Assembly: GCA_037783545.1 (NCBI GenBank)
Contig: JBBELK010000396.1
Span: 124,001 to 188,000, forward strand
From: Henricia sp. BOLD:AAB3569
Lineage: Eukaryota > Echinodermata > Asteroidea > Spinulosida > Echinasteridae
Length of the DNA stretch: 64,000 nt
Direction of reading: 5' to 3'
Shown here: one piece after another, positions 43,574 through 54,774 of the stretch
Numbering within the stretch: position 1 is the first letter of the stretch
Layout of the letters: each line of letters opens with the position of its first letter
Notes under the pieces: generated by a model
The model's database searches: none
What the model saw: only the letters and a program-made list of their open reading frames with translations
What the model was told of the DNA's origin: nothing
Position numbers and translations under genes: made by a program

Positions 43574-46215
43574 CCTAAGGCACAGTGGTATACTCCCTCA
43601 GATTTTCCCCAAGACCTCTGACTCACCAGACAGACACTCCACCAGCTGCTGAGCTATAAGGCACAGTGGTATACTCCCTCAGGTTTCCCCCAAGACCTAA
43701 GACACACCAGGCAGATGCTCTACCAGCTGAGCTATAAGGCACAGTGGTATACTCCGTCAGGTTTTCCCCCAAGACCTTTGACACACCAGGCAGATGCTCT
43801 ACCACCTGAGCTATAAGGCAAAGTGGTATACTCCCTCAGATTTTCCCCAAGACCTCTGACACACCGGGCAGATACTCTACCAGTTGAGCTATAAGGCACA
43901 GTGGTATACTCCCCCCACAGATTTTCCCCAAGACCTCTAACTCACCAGACAGACGCTCTACCAGCTGAGCTATAAGGCACAGTGGTATACTCCCTCATAT
44001 TTTCCTTAAGACCTTTTACACACCAGGCAGATGCTCCACCAGCTGAGCTATAAGGCACAGTAGTACATGTATACACCCTCAGATTTTCCCCAAGACCTCT
44101 GACACACCAGGCAGATGCTCTACCAGCTGAGCTATAAGGAACGGTGGTGTACTCCCTCAGGTTTTCCCCAAGACCTCTGACACACCGGGCAGATGCTCTA
44201 CCAGCTGAGCTATAAGGCACAGTGGTATATTCCCTTAGGTTTTCCCTAAGACCTCTGACACACCGGGCAGACGCTCCACCAGCTGAGCTATAAGGCACAG
44301 TGGTATACTCCCTCAGGTTTTCCCCAAGACCTCTGATACACCGGGCAGATGCTCTACCAGCTGAGCTATAAGGCACAGTGGTATACTCCCTAAGGTTTTC
44401 TCCAAGACCTCTGACACACCAGGCAGATGCTCTACCAGCTGAGCTATAAGGCAAAGTGGTATACTCCCTCAGATTTTCCCCAAGACCTCTGACACACCGG
44501 GCAGATACTCTACCAGCTGTCCTATAAGGCCTCTGACACACCGGGCAGATACTCTACCAGCCGAGCTATAAGGCACAGTGGTATACTCCCTCAGATTTTC
44601 CCCAAGACCTCTGACACACCGGGCAGATACTCTACCAGCTGACCTATAAGGCCTCTGACACACCGGGCAGATACTCTACCAGCTGACCTATAAGGTCTCT
44701 GACACACCGGGCAGATGCTCCACCAGCTGAGCTATAAGACACAGTAGTACATGTATACACCCTCAGATTTTCCCCAAGACCTCTGACACACCAGGCAGAT
44801 GCTCTACCAGCTGAGCTATAAGGCACGGTGGTGTACTCCCTCAGGTTTTCCCCAAGACCTCTGACACACCGGGCAGATGCTCTACCAGCTGAGCTATAAG
44901 GCACAGTGGTATATTCCCTCAGGTTTTCCCTAAGACCTCTGACACACCGGGCAGACGCTCCACCAGCTGAGCTATAAGGCACAGTGGTATACTCCCTCAG
45001 GTTTTCCCCAAGACCTCTGATACACCGGGCAGATGCTCTACCAGCTGAGCTATAAGGCACAGTGGTATACTCCCTAAGGTTTTCTCCAAGACCTCTGACA
45101 CACCAGGCAGATGCTCTACCAGCTGAGCTATAAGGCAAAGTGGTATACTCCCTCAGATTTTCCCCAAGACCTCTGACACACCGGCAGATACTCTACCAGC
45201 TGTCCTATAAGGCCTCTAACACACCGGGCAGATACTCTACCAGCCGAGCTATAAGGCACAGTGGTATACTCCCTCAGATTTTCCCCAAGACCTCTGACAC
45301 ACCGGGCAGATACTCTACCAGCTGACCTATAAGGCCTCTGACACACCGGGCAGATACTCTACCAGCTGACCTATAAGGTCTCTGACACACCGGGCAGATG
45401 CTCCACCAGCTGAGCTATAAGGCACAGTAGTACATGTATAAACCCTCAGATTTTCCTTAAGACCTCTGACACACCAGGCAGATGCTCTACCAGCTGAGCT
45501 ATAAGGCACAGTGGTATACTCCCTCAGATTTTCCTTAAGACCTCTGACACACCAGGCAGATACTCCACCAGCTGAGCTATAAGGCACAGTAGTACATGTA
45601 TACACCCTCAGATTTTCCCCAAGACCTCTGACACACCAGGCAGATGCTCTACCAGCTGAGCTATAAGGCACAGTGGTATACTCCCTCAGGTTTCCCCAAG
45701 ACCTCTGACACACTGGGCAGACGCTCTACCAGCTGAGCTATAAGGCACAGTGGTATACTCCCTCAGGTTTTCCCCAAGACCTCTGACACACCGGGCAGAC
45801 GCTCCACCAGCTGAGCTATAAGGCACAGTGGTATACTCCCTCAGGTTTTCCCCAAGACCTCTGACACACCGGGCAGATGCTCCATCAGCTGAGCTATAAG
45901 GCACAGTGGTATACATGTACACCCTCAGATTTTTCCCAAGACCTATGACACACCAGGCAGATGCTCTACCAGCTGAACTATAAGGCAAAGTGGTATACTC
46001 CCTCAGGTTTTTCCCAAGACCTCTGACTCACCAGACAGATGAGCTACATGTACAGGGCAGACGGTCTACCATCTGAGCTATAAGGCACAGTGGTATACTC
46101 CCTCAGGTTTTCCCCAAGACCTCTGACTCACCAGACAGATGAGCTACAGGGCAGACGCTCTACCATCTGAGCTATAAGGCACAGTGGTATACTCCCTCAG
46201 GTTTTCCCCAAAAAC
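43574..46215 (-). repeat. Tandem array of 78-bp tRNA-like units with ~684-bp higher-order repeat
   Basis: About thirty head-to-tail units. On the minus strand each begins GCCTTATAGCTCAGCTGGTA and GAGC, a good tRNA D-arm and RNA polymerase III A box, followed by a degenerate anticodon-arm-like segment and GGTCTTGGGGAAAACC in place of the T-arm. A B box is lost. Marker variants (TAGTACATGTATACACC at 44061, 44745 and 45428; shortened units at 44520-44700 and 45200-45385) repeat every ~684 bases, so blocks of about nine units were duplicated. Because 78 is divisible by three, long artificial reading frames arise. Confidence 0.9.
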
Positions 46216-46647
46216 CCAATTGTTCTCTTATTGTTGCATGGGACCGAAATTGAGCAAAGTAACAAACACAATATTTGGTATGGTACCTAATCACCATTGA
46301 AATGAAACAACCAAACTATGGGATGAGAAAAAAATCGGCAAACGCGAGAGTCATGTCAAACGGACATGAGGCGCATCTACCGGTAGTTTGCTTTATACTA
46401 AAATGGCACCTTGAATTTGTAGAGTAGTCTATCTTGCAGCAGGCATTTAACTTTAATAGTTTGTGTAGTATTCAATTGTTCGTATTCAAATTTATGCAAA
46501 TAAATGCTTAATTTACATATTACTGCACCATTACTTAATACTGACATATTGATGTACTGTTCTTGCCTTAATCAAAATTATGCAAATCTGCTACTTATTT
46601 ACATGTCACTGCAGCATGCTAATTTTACTATTTTGCCCTTGCTCATG

Positions 46648-46985
46648 TATGGTGTTCCCCTGAAGCGGAGTTCCAGTTTTGTTTTTTAGAAGTCACATCA
46701 TGGCCATGCATGGTTTCATCATGATGTTACCCAGAATGCCCCAATATTTTCTCATGTTTATTCATGCATGGTGTCCCTCTGAAACTGAGTTCCAGTTTTG
46801 TTTTTTGGAAGTCACATCATGGTCATGGTTTTATCATGATGCTACCCAGAATGCCCCAATTTTTTCTCATGTTTATTCATGCATGGTGTATACCCCTGAA
46901 ACTGAGTTCCAGTTTTATTTTTTAGAAGTCACATAATGGCCATGGTTTCATCATGATGCTACCCAGAATGCCCCAATGCATTGAA
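46648..46985. repeat. Tandem repeat of ~120 bp, three copies
   Basis: Each unit contains CATGCATGGTGT, a CCCTGAA-type word, GAGTTCCAGTTTT, AGAAGTCACATCATGG, TTTCATCATGATG and ACCCAGAATGCCCCAAT. Units start at about 46645, 46764 and 46880. They differ by small indels (such as an extra TATA in the third). Confidence 0.85.
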
Positions 46986-47139
46986 TGAAATGAGTTAATA
47001 CTGACATCAGGTGTACTATCCTTATCAAAATTTTAATTTTAAAAATTGCTCATTTACATACCATATTTCCCAAATATGTTTGTTTCTACTACGGCATGTT
47101 ACTCACAGTGGCTCAAGAGTCCAAAAATACACCTTTCAA

Positions 47140-47700
47140 GGATTTTTGCAAACTTTGTTTTGTTGATCATCATGTCTCTGTTAGGGGCCGTCCATAAAGG
47201 AGGGGGGAGGGGGTTGTTGACATTGCGTACAGGGTGGCAGGGGGGAGGGTCCAAGCCAATGCGTATGTACGCAAACTGAAAATTTGCTTTTACTAAAACG
47301 AGAAAGGAATTGGACAAGTTGACAAACATATTAGACAGGCCACACATTTTTGTCACTCATCTCACATTTTTGTCACTCCTCAATTTAGGTTTTTCCCATT
47401 AAATCTGCAGTTTCTGATGCTTGATGATGTCATTTTATGTGTAAACAAAAATGCAAAAACAATCTCATTTATTTCAGATTTTGGAGGCGACATGCGAATC
47501 GTTAGTAGTATATAGCACTATACATGTAGTACTGAACCATTTACCAATGCTTACTAATGCTGAGGTATATGGAATGTGTATGCCTACAGTACAGGCATGA
47601 CAGGGGTGAAGAGGTTGGAGCCACTGTGTAGCCATGCGTACAGGGGGGAGGGAGGGTCTAAAAGGTTACTGTATTTCTAGCATTGTGTGCTATGATATCA
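47140..47700. other. Unassigned sequence with two GGGGGGAGGG patches
   Basis: GGCCGTCCATAAAGGAGGGGGGAG at about 47185 (shown here in part) and a related GTACAGGGGGGAGGGAGGG patch at 47638 both sit next to GCGTACAGGG-type words. This suggests two decayed copies of one dispersed repeat. No gene is visible. Confidence 0.35.
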
Positions 47701-47845
47701 TTGGAAAGCCTGTTCATTTCTCTAACAGTTTGTCCCGTTCGTTATGAACATAATTTGTGGAATGAGCGCCATCAAACAAATTTGTCAGTATGTTTTCCTC
47801 ATTTCTGTTACTTAGAAAGTTGGTTTTTCTGTTGAACACTGTTAA

Positions 47846-48304
47846 GCCTAGCGTCCATCGACATTGCAACTGGAAGCAACTCGACCATCAGTTGCTGTCG
47901 ATGTGTGCAGCAACTGGGAACATCCATTTTTCAAAGCGCACACATCGACACGGCAATATGGTAAAGCCTACAGTACATTGACCTTTCAACTGGAAGCAAC
48001 TGTTGCTGTCGATGTGCGCGCACGTATTCAGACACACGCGTGCAACTGACAGCAACTACTAGTTGCAACTACGCGTGCATGTACATTGACGCAACTGACA
48101 GCAACTGGGTACAACTACAGTTGCCAGAAGGTAAAACATGAGCAACTCGCGGCAACTGCAGTTGCCAGTAGTTGCAAGTACGAGCACATCAACCTTTTTG
48201 AGCAACTGATCAGTTGCTCCCAGTTGCCGCGAGTTGCTTCCAGTTGCCAGAAACACCAGTTGCCACTAGTTGCTTCCAGTTGCAATGTGGATGTATGCTA
48301 GGCT
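47846..48304. mobile_element. TTAA-flanked MITE saturated with CAACTG/CAGTTG
   Basis: The ends GCCTAGCGTCCATCGACATT and AATGTGGATGTATGCTAGGC are diverged inverted repeats continuing through GCAACTGGAAGCAAC. TTAA lies at both borders (47842-47845 and 48305-48308), fitting a piggyBac- or Kolobok-type target. The interior contains about 17 copies of CAACTG or CAGTTG in both orientations and a second internal copy of the end (AAGCCTACAGTACATTGACC, 47972). Confidence 0.75.
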
Positions 48305-48624
48305 TTAAAGACCCACCCACAATCACAACAGAGTAATTAAGTAAACTTTACATACTCATGCATTTCATTTGATTTCTTTTTAACAGGACCAATTTATGAA
48401 GCTCCCTTTATGTGTTGCTGCCCATGCTTGGCCTCACCTGGACTATTGGACTCCACATACATGTCTCTCTCTTGTTGGAATTCATTTGTCATCATGAGCA
48501 GCTTTTAGGTATTGTAATCATCAGCTTGTTACTACTTCTCTACATTAGGAATAGCTTGCTCTTTCCCAATATAATCTTACAGCACTTTTGCTCAGTGCTT
48601 TCCCAAGAACTATCATTATGTTAA

Positions 48625-49625
48625 CAATTTGTGCTTGGGTGGGATTCGAACCCACAACCTTCTGCATTCTGAAGCAGTTTCCTTAACTACTCAACCTCTC
48701 GGTGTGCTGGTGTCAAAGGGCCTGTTTGATTCTTGCAACATTTAGAATCAAAACTAATCCCTTGCCCTTTTCCGACAATTTATAAGAACAATTAAAAATA
48801 TCAAAATGTGCTTGGGTGGGACTCGAACCCATATCTTTATTCTCCTACATTCTACTACAACAGTTGACTTGACCACTCGGTGTGCTGGTTCAAATCATGG
48901 AGCAGTTGGGACTGGAACCTAGAACAGTTGCCTCACTCATTCGACCACTGAGTGTACTGGTCTCAAAGAGCCAGTTGGTTTCACAACTAATCCCCTGCCC
49001 TTTTCTTATGCAATTTATCAGCACTTTATGCTCGGAGCTTTCCCAAGAACTCTGTTAAAACCTGTGCTTGGGTGGACTTGAACCCACAACCTTCTGAATT
49101 CTAGAGCAGTTGTTTTTAACCTTTCAACCAATCATTACACAGGTGTCAAAGGGCCAATTTGAATCATGGAAGTTGGTATCACAACTAATCTAGAGTAGTT
49201 GCCTCAACCACTTGACCACTCAGTGCGCTGGTATCAAAGGGCCAGTCTGAATCATGGAGCAGTTGGTATCACAACTGCCCTTTCTTGGTCAAATTTATAA
49301 GAACTGCTAAAAACATCAAAATGTGGTTGGGTAACCTAGAGCAGTTGTCTCAAATTATTCAACTACTCAGTGCATTGATGAATCGTGGAGCAGTTGGCAT
49401 CACAACTAATCCCTTGCCCCTTTTTGACGATATTTATTCTTGCTATGTGCTCAGCACTTTCCCAAGAACTATGTTAGAACCTTGTGCTTGGGTGGGACTC
49501 GAACCCACAGCCTTCTGCATTGTAGAGCAGTTGTCTTAACCACTCGCCCACTCAGTGAGCTGGTGTCGGACTGTCAGTTTGAATCATTAAAAACCAGTGC
49601 TTGGGTGGGACTTGAACCCACAGCC
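48625..49625 (-). repeat. Cluster of tRNA-derived SINE copies (Leu/Ser-like)
   Basis: Minus-strand units carry GAGTGGTTAAGG-like A boxes and GTGGGTTCGAATCCCACCCA, an excellent B box and T-arm, at 48631, 48810, 49064, 49487 and 49596. Between them run shared words (TTTCCCAAGAACT, TCAAAGGGCCAGTTTGAATC, ATCACAACTAATCCCTTGCC), so the unit is a complete SINE of about 200 bases repeated at irregular spacing with deletions. The long D-arm style favours a class II (Leu or Ser) tRNA ancestor. Confidence 0.75.
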
Positions 49626-49639
49626 AAGCAGATCTTTTA

Positions 49640-50680
49640 AGCACTTTTGTAAGGCACATTTTTGTATTTTCTTTTTTAATTACTAAAACATCTTTGAGCA
49701 AATTCCGCTCAAACTCCATAACATTTTCGGGCCTGTTGTCTGTTTTGGCACCGATTTGGCACCGTCATATTTAGTTAGATGATAGCATTGCTGCGGTTGT
49801 AGCAGTGTGGATGAACTAGCTAAAATAAACCATCTTTTGTTTGGATCAATTCTGCTTTCATAAAATGCATTAAGTTTATTCATACCTCCACACATTTTCC
49901 ACTTTAGTGTTAGATATTTGGTTTGAAGTCTTACATGTAGCTCTGATTTGTAAGTACCGTAACTTAGTTAACTTATATATTTTCTTTCCCTTTTAGTCTG
50001 TGGCTACTGTTCATATGCACCACCCATCATGTTGAGATTTGCTGGGAGAAGAAATCTGGCCAGTGTTGACCTACATGTACAGTATCAGTAAGTCACAGTC
50101 CATTGTTCTGTAAATCCATTTTGGGTAAATTTTATGACAATATTTTTTTTTTTAATCACAAGGGGTTAGTCCAGCAGTTATTTGCACAAATCGGCATAAA
50201 AATATGACTTTTTAAAAAATGTCTCAGAAATTATCAGAAAAACAATTTTTGCCCGTTTCCAACCTGTTTTGGTACGTTTCAAAGTTAAATTCTGAATCTT
50301 TTTTGTCTTTGCTGAAAATCCATACTGATGTACCCAGGTAGGGTCGTCTCTACCATCCCAATCAACTCTGATTGTGAATGTAGCCTGCAGTTTATACAGT
50401 GAACACTCATTGGGGAAGATTCCACTACACATTCAAATATTTGCGGAAATGCCTCTCATCTTGCATTTTAATTGCTCTACACTTCACGTTAATTTCTCCA
50501 AAGCAGTTTATTTGTAAACTCCACCATGCGTGAGGCAATCCATGATTTTAAACAAATCAGATGTGAATCTTTGTAAGCAACCTAACGTGTCTTCATTTTT
50601 CCAGCCAAATTGAAAAATTCATCAACTTTTAATTTTCTCTAAACTTGCAGCATTTTATAACGTAGTCGTTATGTTTTCTT
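49640..50680. other. No recognisable gene; likely intron
   Basis: A possible acceptor TTTCCCTTTTAG at 49985-49996 is followed by only about 12 sense codons (SVATVHMHHPSC) before a stop, so an exon here is doubtful. The rest is AT-rich. The words GGGGTTAGTCCAGCAG at 50162 echo the complement at 28124-28139. Confidence 0.3.
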
Positions 50681-50692
50681 AATTTGTGACAG

Positions 50693-50800
50693 GTGACAAA
50701 GACGTGTGTGCCAAGCGATGTCGACCAGGAGCTGAATATTTTCAAGATCTGTTTTGGCAGACCTTACTGCATCGTCTTCAGAGTGGCCAAGATTGACCCA
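50693..50800 (+). other. Candidate host-gene exon cut by a MITE
   Basis: The acceptor TTAATTTGTGACAG precedes an open frame reading KTCVPSDVDQELNIFKICFG and RPYCIVFRVAKIDPQHAF. Composition and border look like real coding sequence, but the protein is not recognised. The frame runs straight into the palindromic MITE at 50801 and meets a stop there, with no donor before it. Either the exon is truncated by the insertion or this is the last exon and the MITE supplies the 3' UTR start. Confidence 0.45.
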
Positions 50801-50943
50801 CAACATGCCTTTCTAAAAACCCTGTATACCAATTTCCAATATACACTCGTAACTGGGACGGCCTAAAATGTAACACAAGTGTCCGTCCCGGTTACGAGCG
50901 TATATTGGAAATTTGATTACAGGGTTTTTAGAAAGGCATGTTG
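50801..50943. mobile_element. 143-bp palindromic MITE
   Basis: CAACATGCCTTTCTAAAAAC at the left pairs with GTTTTTAGAAAGGCATGTTG at the right, and the arms continue through CCAATATACACTCGTAAC... to a short GGGACGG / CCGTCCC core. Arms are about 60 bases with few mismatches, so the insertion is fairly young. Confidence 0.88.
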
Positions 50944-51439
50944 TCACACTATTTGTAACCCTTTTTGGGCCTAAGTTATCTCTTCAGAACAACTGAAACT
51001 TATTTCTTTTATTTTGAGACCAGACAAAGGTATTTTCTCGAAAATATGGTCTGTATTGCCAAAATTCCCTCTTTAACTGTATAAAGTATCTCCAGTTTTC
51101 GAAAAATTACCATTGGGCCTTCAGGAGTTGCAGTTTACAGGCATGCAACTTTTCCTCATCTGCACCATCGAAAATTAAAAAACACTGTACAAAGTCGGAG
51201 ATTTGTTTGCATTTCCCTTGTAACACAGTTGCATGCCTGAGTTTACAGCATAGAAAAACATTATTTGATTCAATGGAAATGTTGCATTTGTGCCATCTGT
51301 AGATTTACTATACTGTTTAAAAACTTTTTACTTTTCCCCCGCAGACACAAGTTGAAGAAATCAGGATGATTGAACCTTCTGCCACAGAGTTCCCAAAAAA
51401 CCCAAAGCAACTTTCCAACAACAACAAGAAGCTCTGCTG

Positions 51440-52010
51440 TCCAAGCCTCTCTCCAAAAACAGTTTGTAAACATTGAATCAATTCAACCTTCCATCCATCA
51501 GTCCCTTAGCACACAACTCTTCAGTGTCTCAAAAATGACTATCAGTTTGTAAACATTGAATCAACAGAAGAAAAACCTTCTATCCATCCTACAGTCAGTT
51601 CCTAAGCACAACTCTTCAATGTCTAAAAAAAATGACTAACAGCTTGTAAACAAACAAGCTGTCCTAAATTTGTTCAAGCCTCTCTCCAAAAATTGATTAA
51701 CAGTTTGTAAACATTGAATCTTCTAAGCACACGACTCTTCAGTGTCTCAAAAATTACTATCAGTTTGTAAACAAACCAAAACTTGCTCAAATTATTCTCT
51801 CTTAAAAAAAAAATGACTTGTACTTAATATTCTTGTCTTCATTTAGCAACAACCAATTGTATTTATTTCTCTTGTAGCATTGTTAAATGTACTTTAACAA
51901 ATATAGTAATGTTTGTAAACAATCTTATTTAAATAGTGTTATATAGTTAAAGTAACTTCCAAAGTCAACATAAAAGTCACTGACAACAGAAGTTTCATTT
52001 GTAAACAAGT
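51440..52010 (+). repeat. Degenerate repeats with seven GTAAACA words
   Basis: CAGTTTGTAAACATTGAATC at 51460 recurs with small changes at about 51543, 51700 and 51764, together with AGCACA-CGACTCTTCAGTGTC-like words, giving irregular units of roughly 80-120 bases. GTAAACA (complement TGTTTAC, the forkhead core) occurs about seven times in 560 bases. This may be repeat content only; no promoter function is shown. Confidence 0.55.
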
Positions 52011-52968
52011 CTCATTTTATTCTGTACTCCAATAAGTAAACCAAGTAATATATTCAAGTAAAATGTTCATTAACTTAATTTATGCAAGGTCCTAATTGCT
52101 ATTGTCTTTACAGATAGTCCAGGGCGCGGTGGACCAAAATTATAATTTGAAAATCGAACAGGGGTTGCCCCCTGTCCGATTTTCTAACGTATTGAAATGG
52201 AGGTTTCCCTCCTCTACCTGTTAAAGAAATAATTAATAAAAATGGTGTACAAAGAAATACAATTAAAATGATTTATTAAACATTCACTGTAAAACAACAA
52301 AATATAATTACAAACGATAACTGCAATTTCAAGAAACAAATCAGTAAAACACAACATTTGTAACTTGGTAAATCACAATTAAGTTACATATTGTCAGAAA
52401 CAACATGACGATAAATTGACTTTCTCAAGTTTTCTGTCTACATACCCAATTGACTAAAAATACCATCGGCAATTTGTTCCAGATTACGACGTACCACGGC
52501 ACATCACTCGCGAACAAATTTAAAAACTAACGCGTATTCTGTCTGGAACCGAGGTTGTAGTCGAGTCCGTCAAACGTCCAGAAGCAAAGGATGAGCATGC
52601 ACAAACGAATGCCTTTATTGGAGTTCATTTGAGTAGTCTGTGACTTGAATTAAGACCCAGGGACTTGTGGTGGACTTGACTACAACCCTGCTTGCAGCCT
52701 CATGAGCTCCCATTTCTGAAAAAGAAAATTACAAAAATGAATTTCAGATCAACACAATTTACAATGCATTTCATACCAAAACAAAATGATTTTTGAGTTA
52801 AATTTCTCATAACTTATTCCATTTGCCTAAAATAATTTACCAGTCGTACAAAAAAGTACCTTTTAGCTGGAAATCATGTGTAGAGCCATTCTCTTGTTAC
52901 ATGTGTAGCTTTTTGAACTGTATTATGTTCAATAAATTTCCTGTTGGTGAATACTTTTGCATTAATAT

Positions 52969-53190
52969 AGCATGGAAGTCATCTACAGGGGTCACCTTAT
53001 ATAATAATACAGCATTTGTCTCAAATTTACTTGAAAATTTCTTTTTACAGGGAAAAAATGTCTGTTACGTGTGTGACATTTCTGACGTCACACACGTAAC
53101 ATACATTTTCCCCCTGTAGAAAGGAACTTTCAGATAAATTTGAAACAAATGCTGTACTATAAGGTGCCCCCTGTAGATGACTACCATGCT
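52969..53190. mobile_element. 222-bp palindromic MITE
   Basis: AGCATGGAAGTCATCTACAG at the left pairs with CTGTAGATGACTACCATGCT at the right, and the arms continue past ACAGCATTTGT to the centre at about 53070-53090 (TGTTACGTGTGTGAC / GTCACACACGTAACA). Almost the whole element is self-complementary. Confidence 0.88.
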
Positions 53191-53208
53191 AAACTCCTCA
53201 AAAAAAGT

Positions 53209-53634
53209 TCGGAAAGTCAAGTTTGACTGACGATTTTTCTCTTGTTACTAAATCATTTCCCTTGAAATTTGTATCATTGGAAAGCCCTGTTATTCCTCTT
53301 TACAGTGATGTGTCATTTGTTATGATTAATCGATTGGGGGATGTGTAGTATAGGGGTGGGTGGAAAGTGAAATATCACAAAATTCACTGCTATTGTCGTG
53401 CATTCCCCTTTTGCTTTGAGGATGGGAATGTGTCAATGCACTTTTTCACAATAGCAATGCATTTTGTGACATTACACCCGCCCCGTATTCAGCTGTACTG
53501 CACATCCCCCAATTGCTTAATCATAACAAATGACACATCGTAAAGAGGAATAACAGGGCTTTCCAATGATATAAAATTCAAGGAAAATTATTTTGCAACA
53601 AGAGGGAAATCGACAGTCAAATTTGACTTTCCGG
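53209..53634. mobile_element. 426-bp palindromic MITE
   Basis: The arms run from GGAAAGTCAAGTTTGACTG to CAGTCAAATTTGACTTTCC, through ATTGGAAAGCCCTGTTATTC and TGTCATTTGTTATGATTAAT with their complements, to a centre near 53415. It abuts the preceding MITE with under 20 bases between them. Confidence 0.88.
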
Positions 53635-53876
53635 AAATGCTTTAAAATGTCACACACAGGTTTATTTAAACATGTCCAGTTTACGTGATCACTAAATGGG
53701 TTGACAGGAAAATTTCCACATGTTTAGTTTTATTAGAATGTAAAATGTTACAGCAAAAAATTTGCAGATTTGATCAGGAAAAACCCAAAATTTACCCGAA
53801 AAAATGTGACTTATTCTAAAATGAGTTGGATGTTGCACAGCCCGAGTCAAGTATAACTGGAAATCAGTGGCAGTTC

Positions 53877-54045
53877 TAGGCTTATGGACATTTCAAGCAA
53901 TACCCAGATAGTGCCTGGATCCACTGCCAATTTCTAGTCATGATCACAAAAACCTGGCCCAGGCTCATGGACATTTCAAGCACTACCCAGATAGTGCCTG
54001 GATCCACTGCCGATTTCAAGTCATGATCACAAAAACTCAGCCCAA
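53877..54045. repeat. ~86-bp tandem duplication
   Basis: Two units share GGACATTTCAAGCA, TACCCAGATAGTGCCTGGAT, CCACTGCC and AGTCATGATCACAAAAAC. They differ at a handful of positions. Confidence 0.85.
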
Positions 54046-54377
54046 GCTGTCAGACACATTTTTCAAAAACAAAATTACATTTTTTGGCCAATCCTCCGGT
54101 TTTCTGATGATTGAGTACTGAATTATTTCCTCATAAAACCAGGTTAATTTAGTTAAACTGCACACAAACTTGTTTATATGGTTTTTCAATGATTATCAAT
54201 TTATAGGTAAGAATTAAGGGTTTTTTCCCTATAAAAAAAAAACAAACTAAATTTAAGAATTTGCTTAGAAACAATTTTTAGCCATTCTCGTGTTTTGAGC
54301 ACAAACTGCATGTTACACATCATTTTCTACAAAAAAGAAAAGGTCAATTCATGTGGCGTGGATTGCATTTGAGACAA

Positions 54378-54774
54378 TAGAGAGGTTTCGCAAGGTGACG
54401 AATACGAATACTGCGCTCACTGAACTGGGTTTCGCACTGTGACTACGTGCATACATTCGTCTGATAAATATGCTCTGCGCTTGGCTTTGTTTGCAGCAGA
54501 TTTTCCTCACTTTCACGTGGGAATGATTCATTAAATTTGATCGGTATTCATGGAAGATACATCACAAAGAAACAAAATGCATAAAACTTATTATTCCATC
54601 ACGGAAAAAGCGAAAAATCTGCATAACCGGTATCCATTTTTATGCTACGCGTATGGAGGCTGATAACCGTTGTTCACGCATATGAAAACATGTGTACTAT
54701 ATACGGTTACACGTCACGAGACGCGCATAAAGTCATGACGTATCGGTATCCGTGACGGTGCGAAAACCTCCCTA
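54378..54774. mobile_element. ~400-bp MITE with ~35-bp terminal inverted repeats
   Basis: TAGAGAGGTTTCGCAAGGTG and ACGAATACGAATAC at the left are the diverged complement of GTATCGGTATCCGTGACGGT plus GCGAAAACCTCCCTA at the right. The centre is not palindromic and has no gene. Confidence 0.7.

Noticed and set aside
43942..45988. Long minus-strand reading frames of a 26-residue repeat (SSAGRASAWCVRGLGENLRE-type)
   Set aside because: They are translations of the 78-bp tRNA-like tandem units; the unit length is divisible by three, which keeps any stop-free phase open. No start context or codon signature of a gene.
43574..46215. Array of functional tRNA genes
   Set aside because: Units lack a B box, a T-arm that pairs properly and acceptor-stem complementarity.
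43574..46215. CRISPR-like array
   Set aside because: Repeats are contiguous without unique spacers, and the context is eukaryotic.
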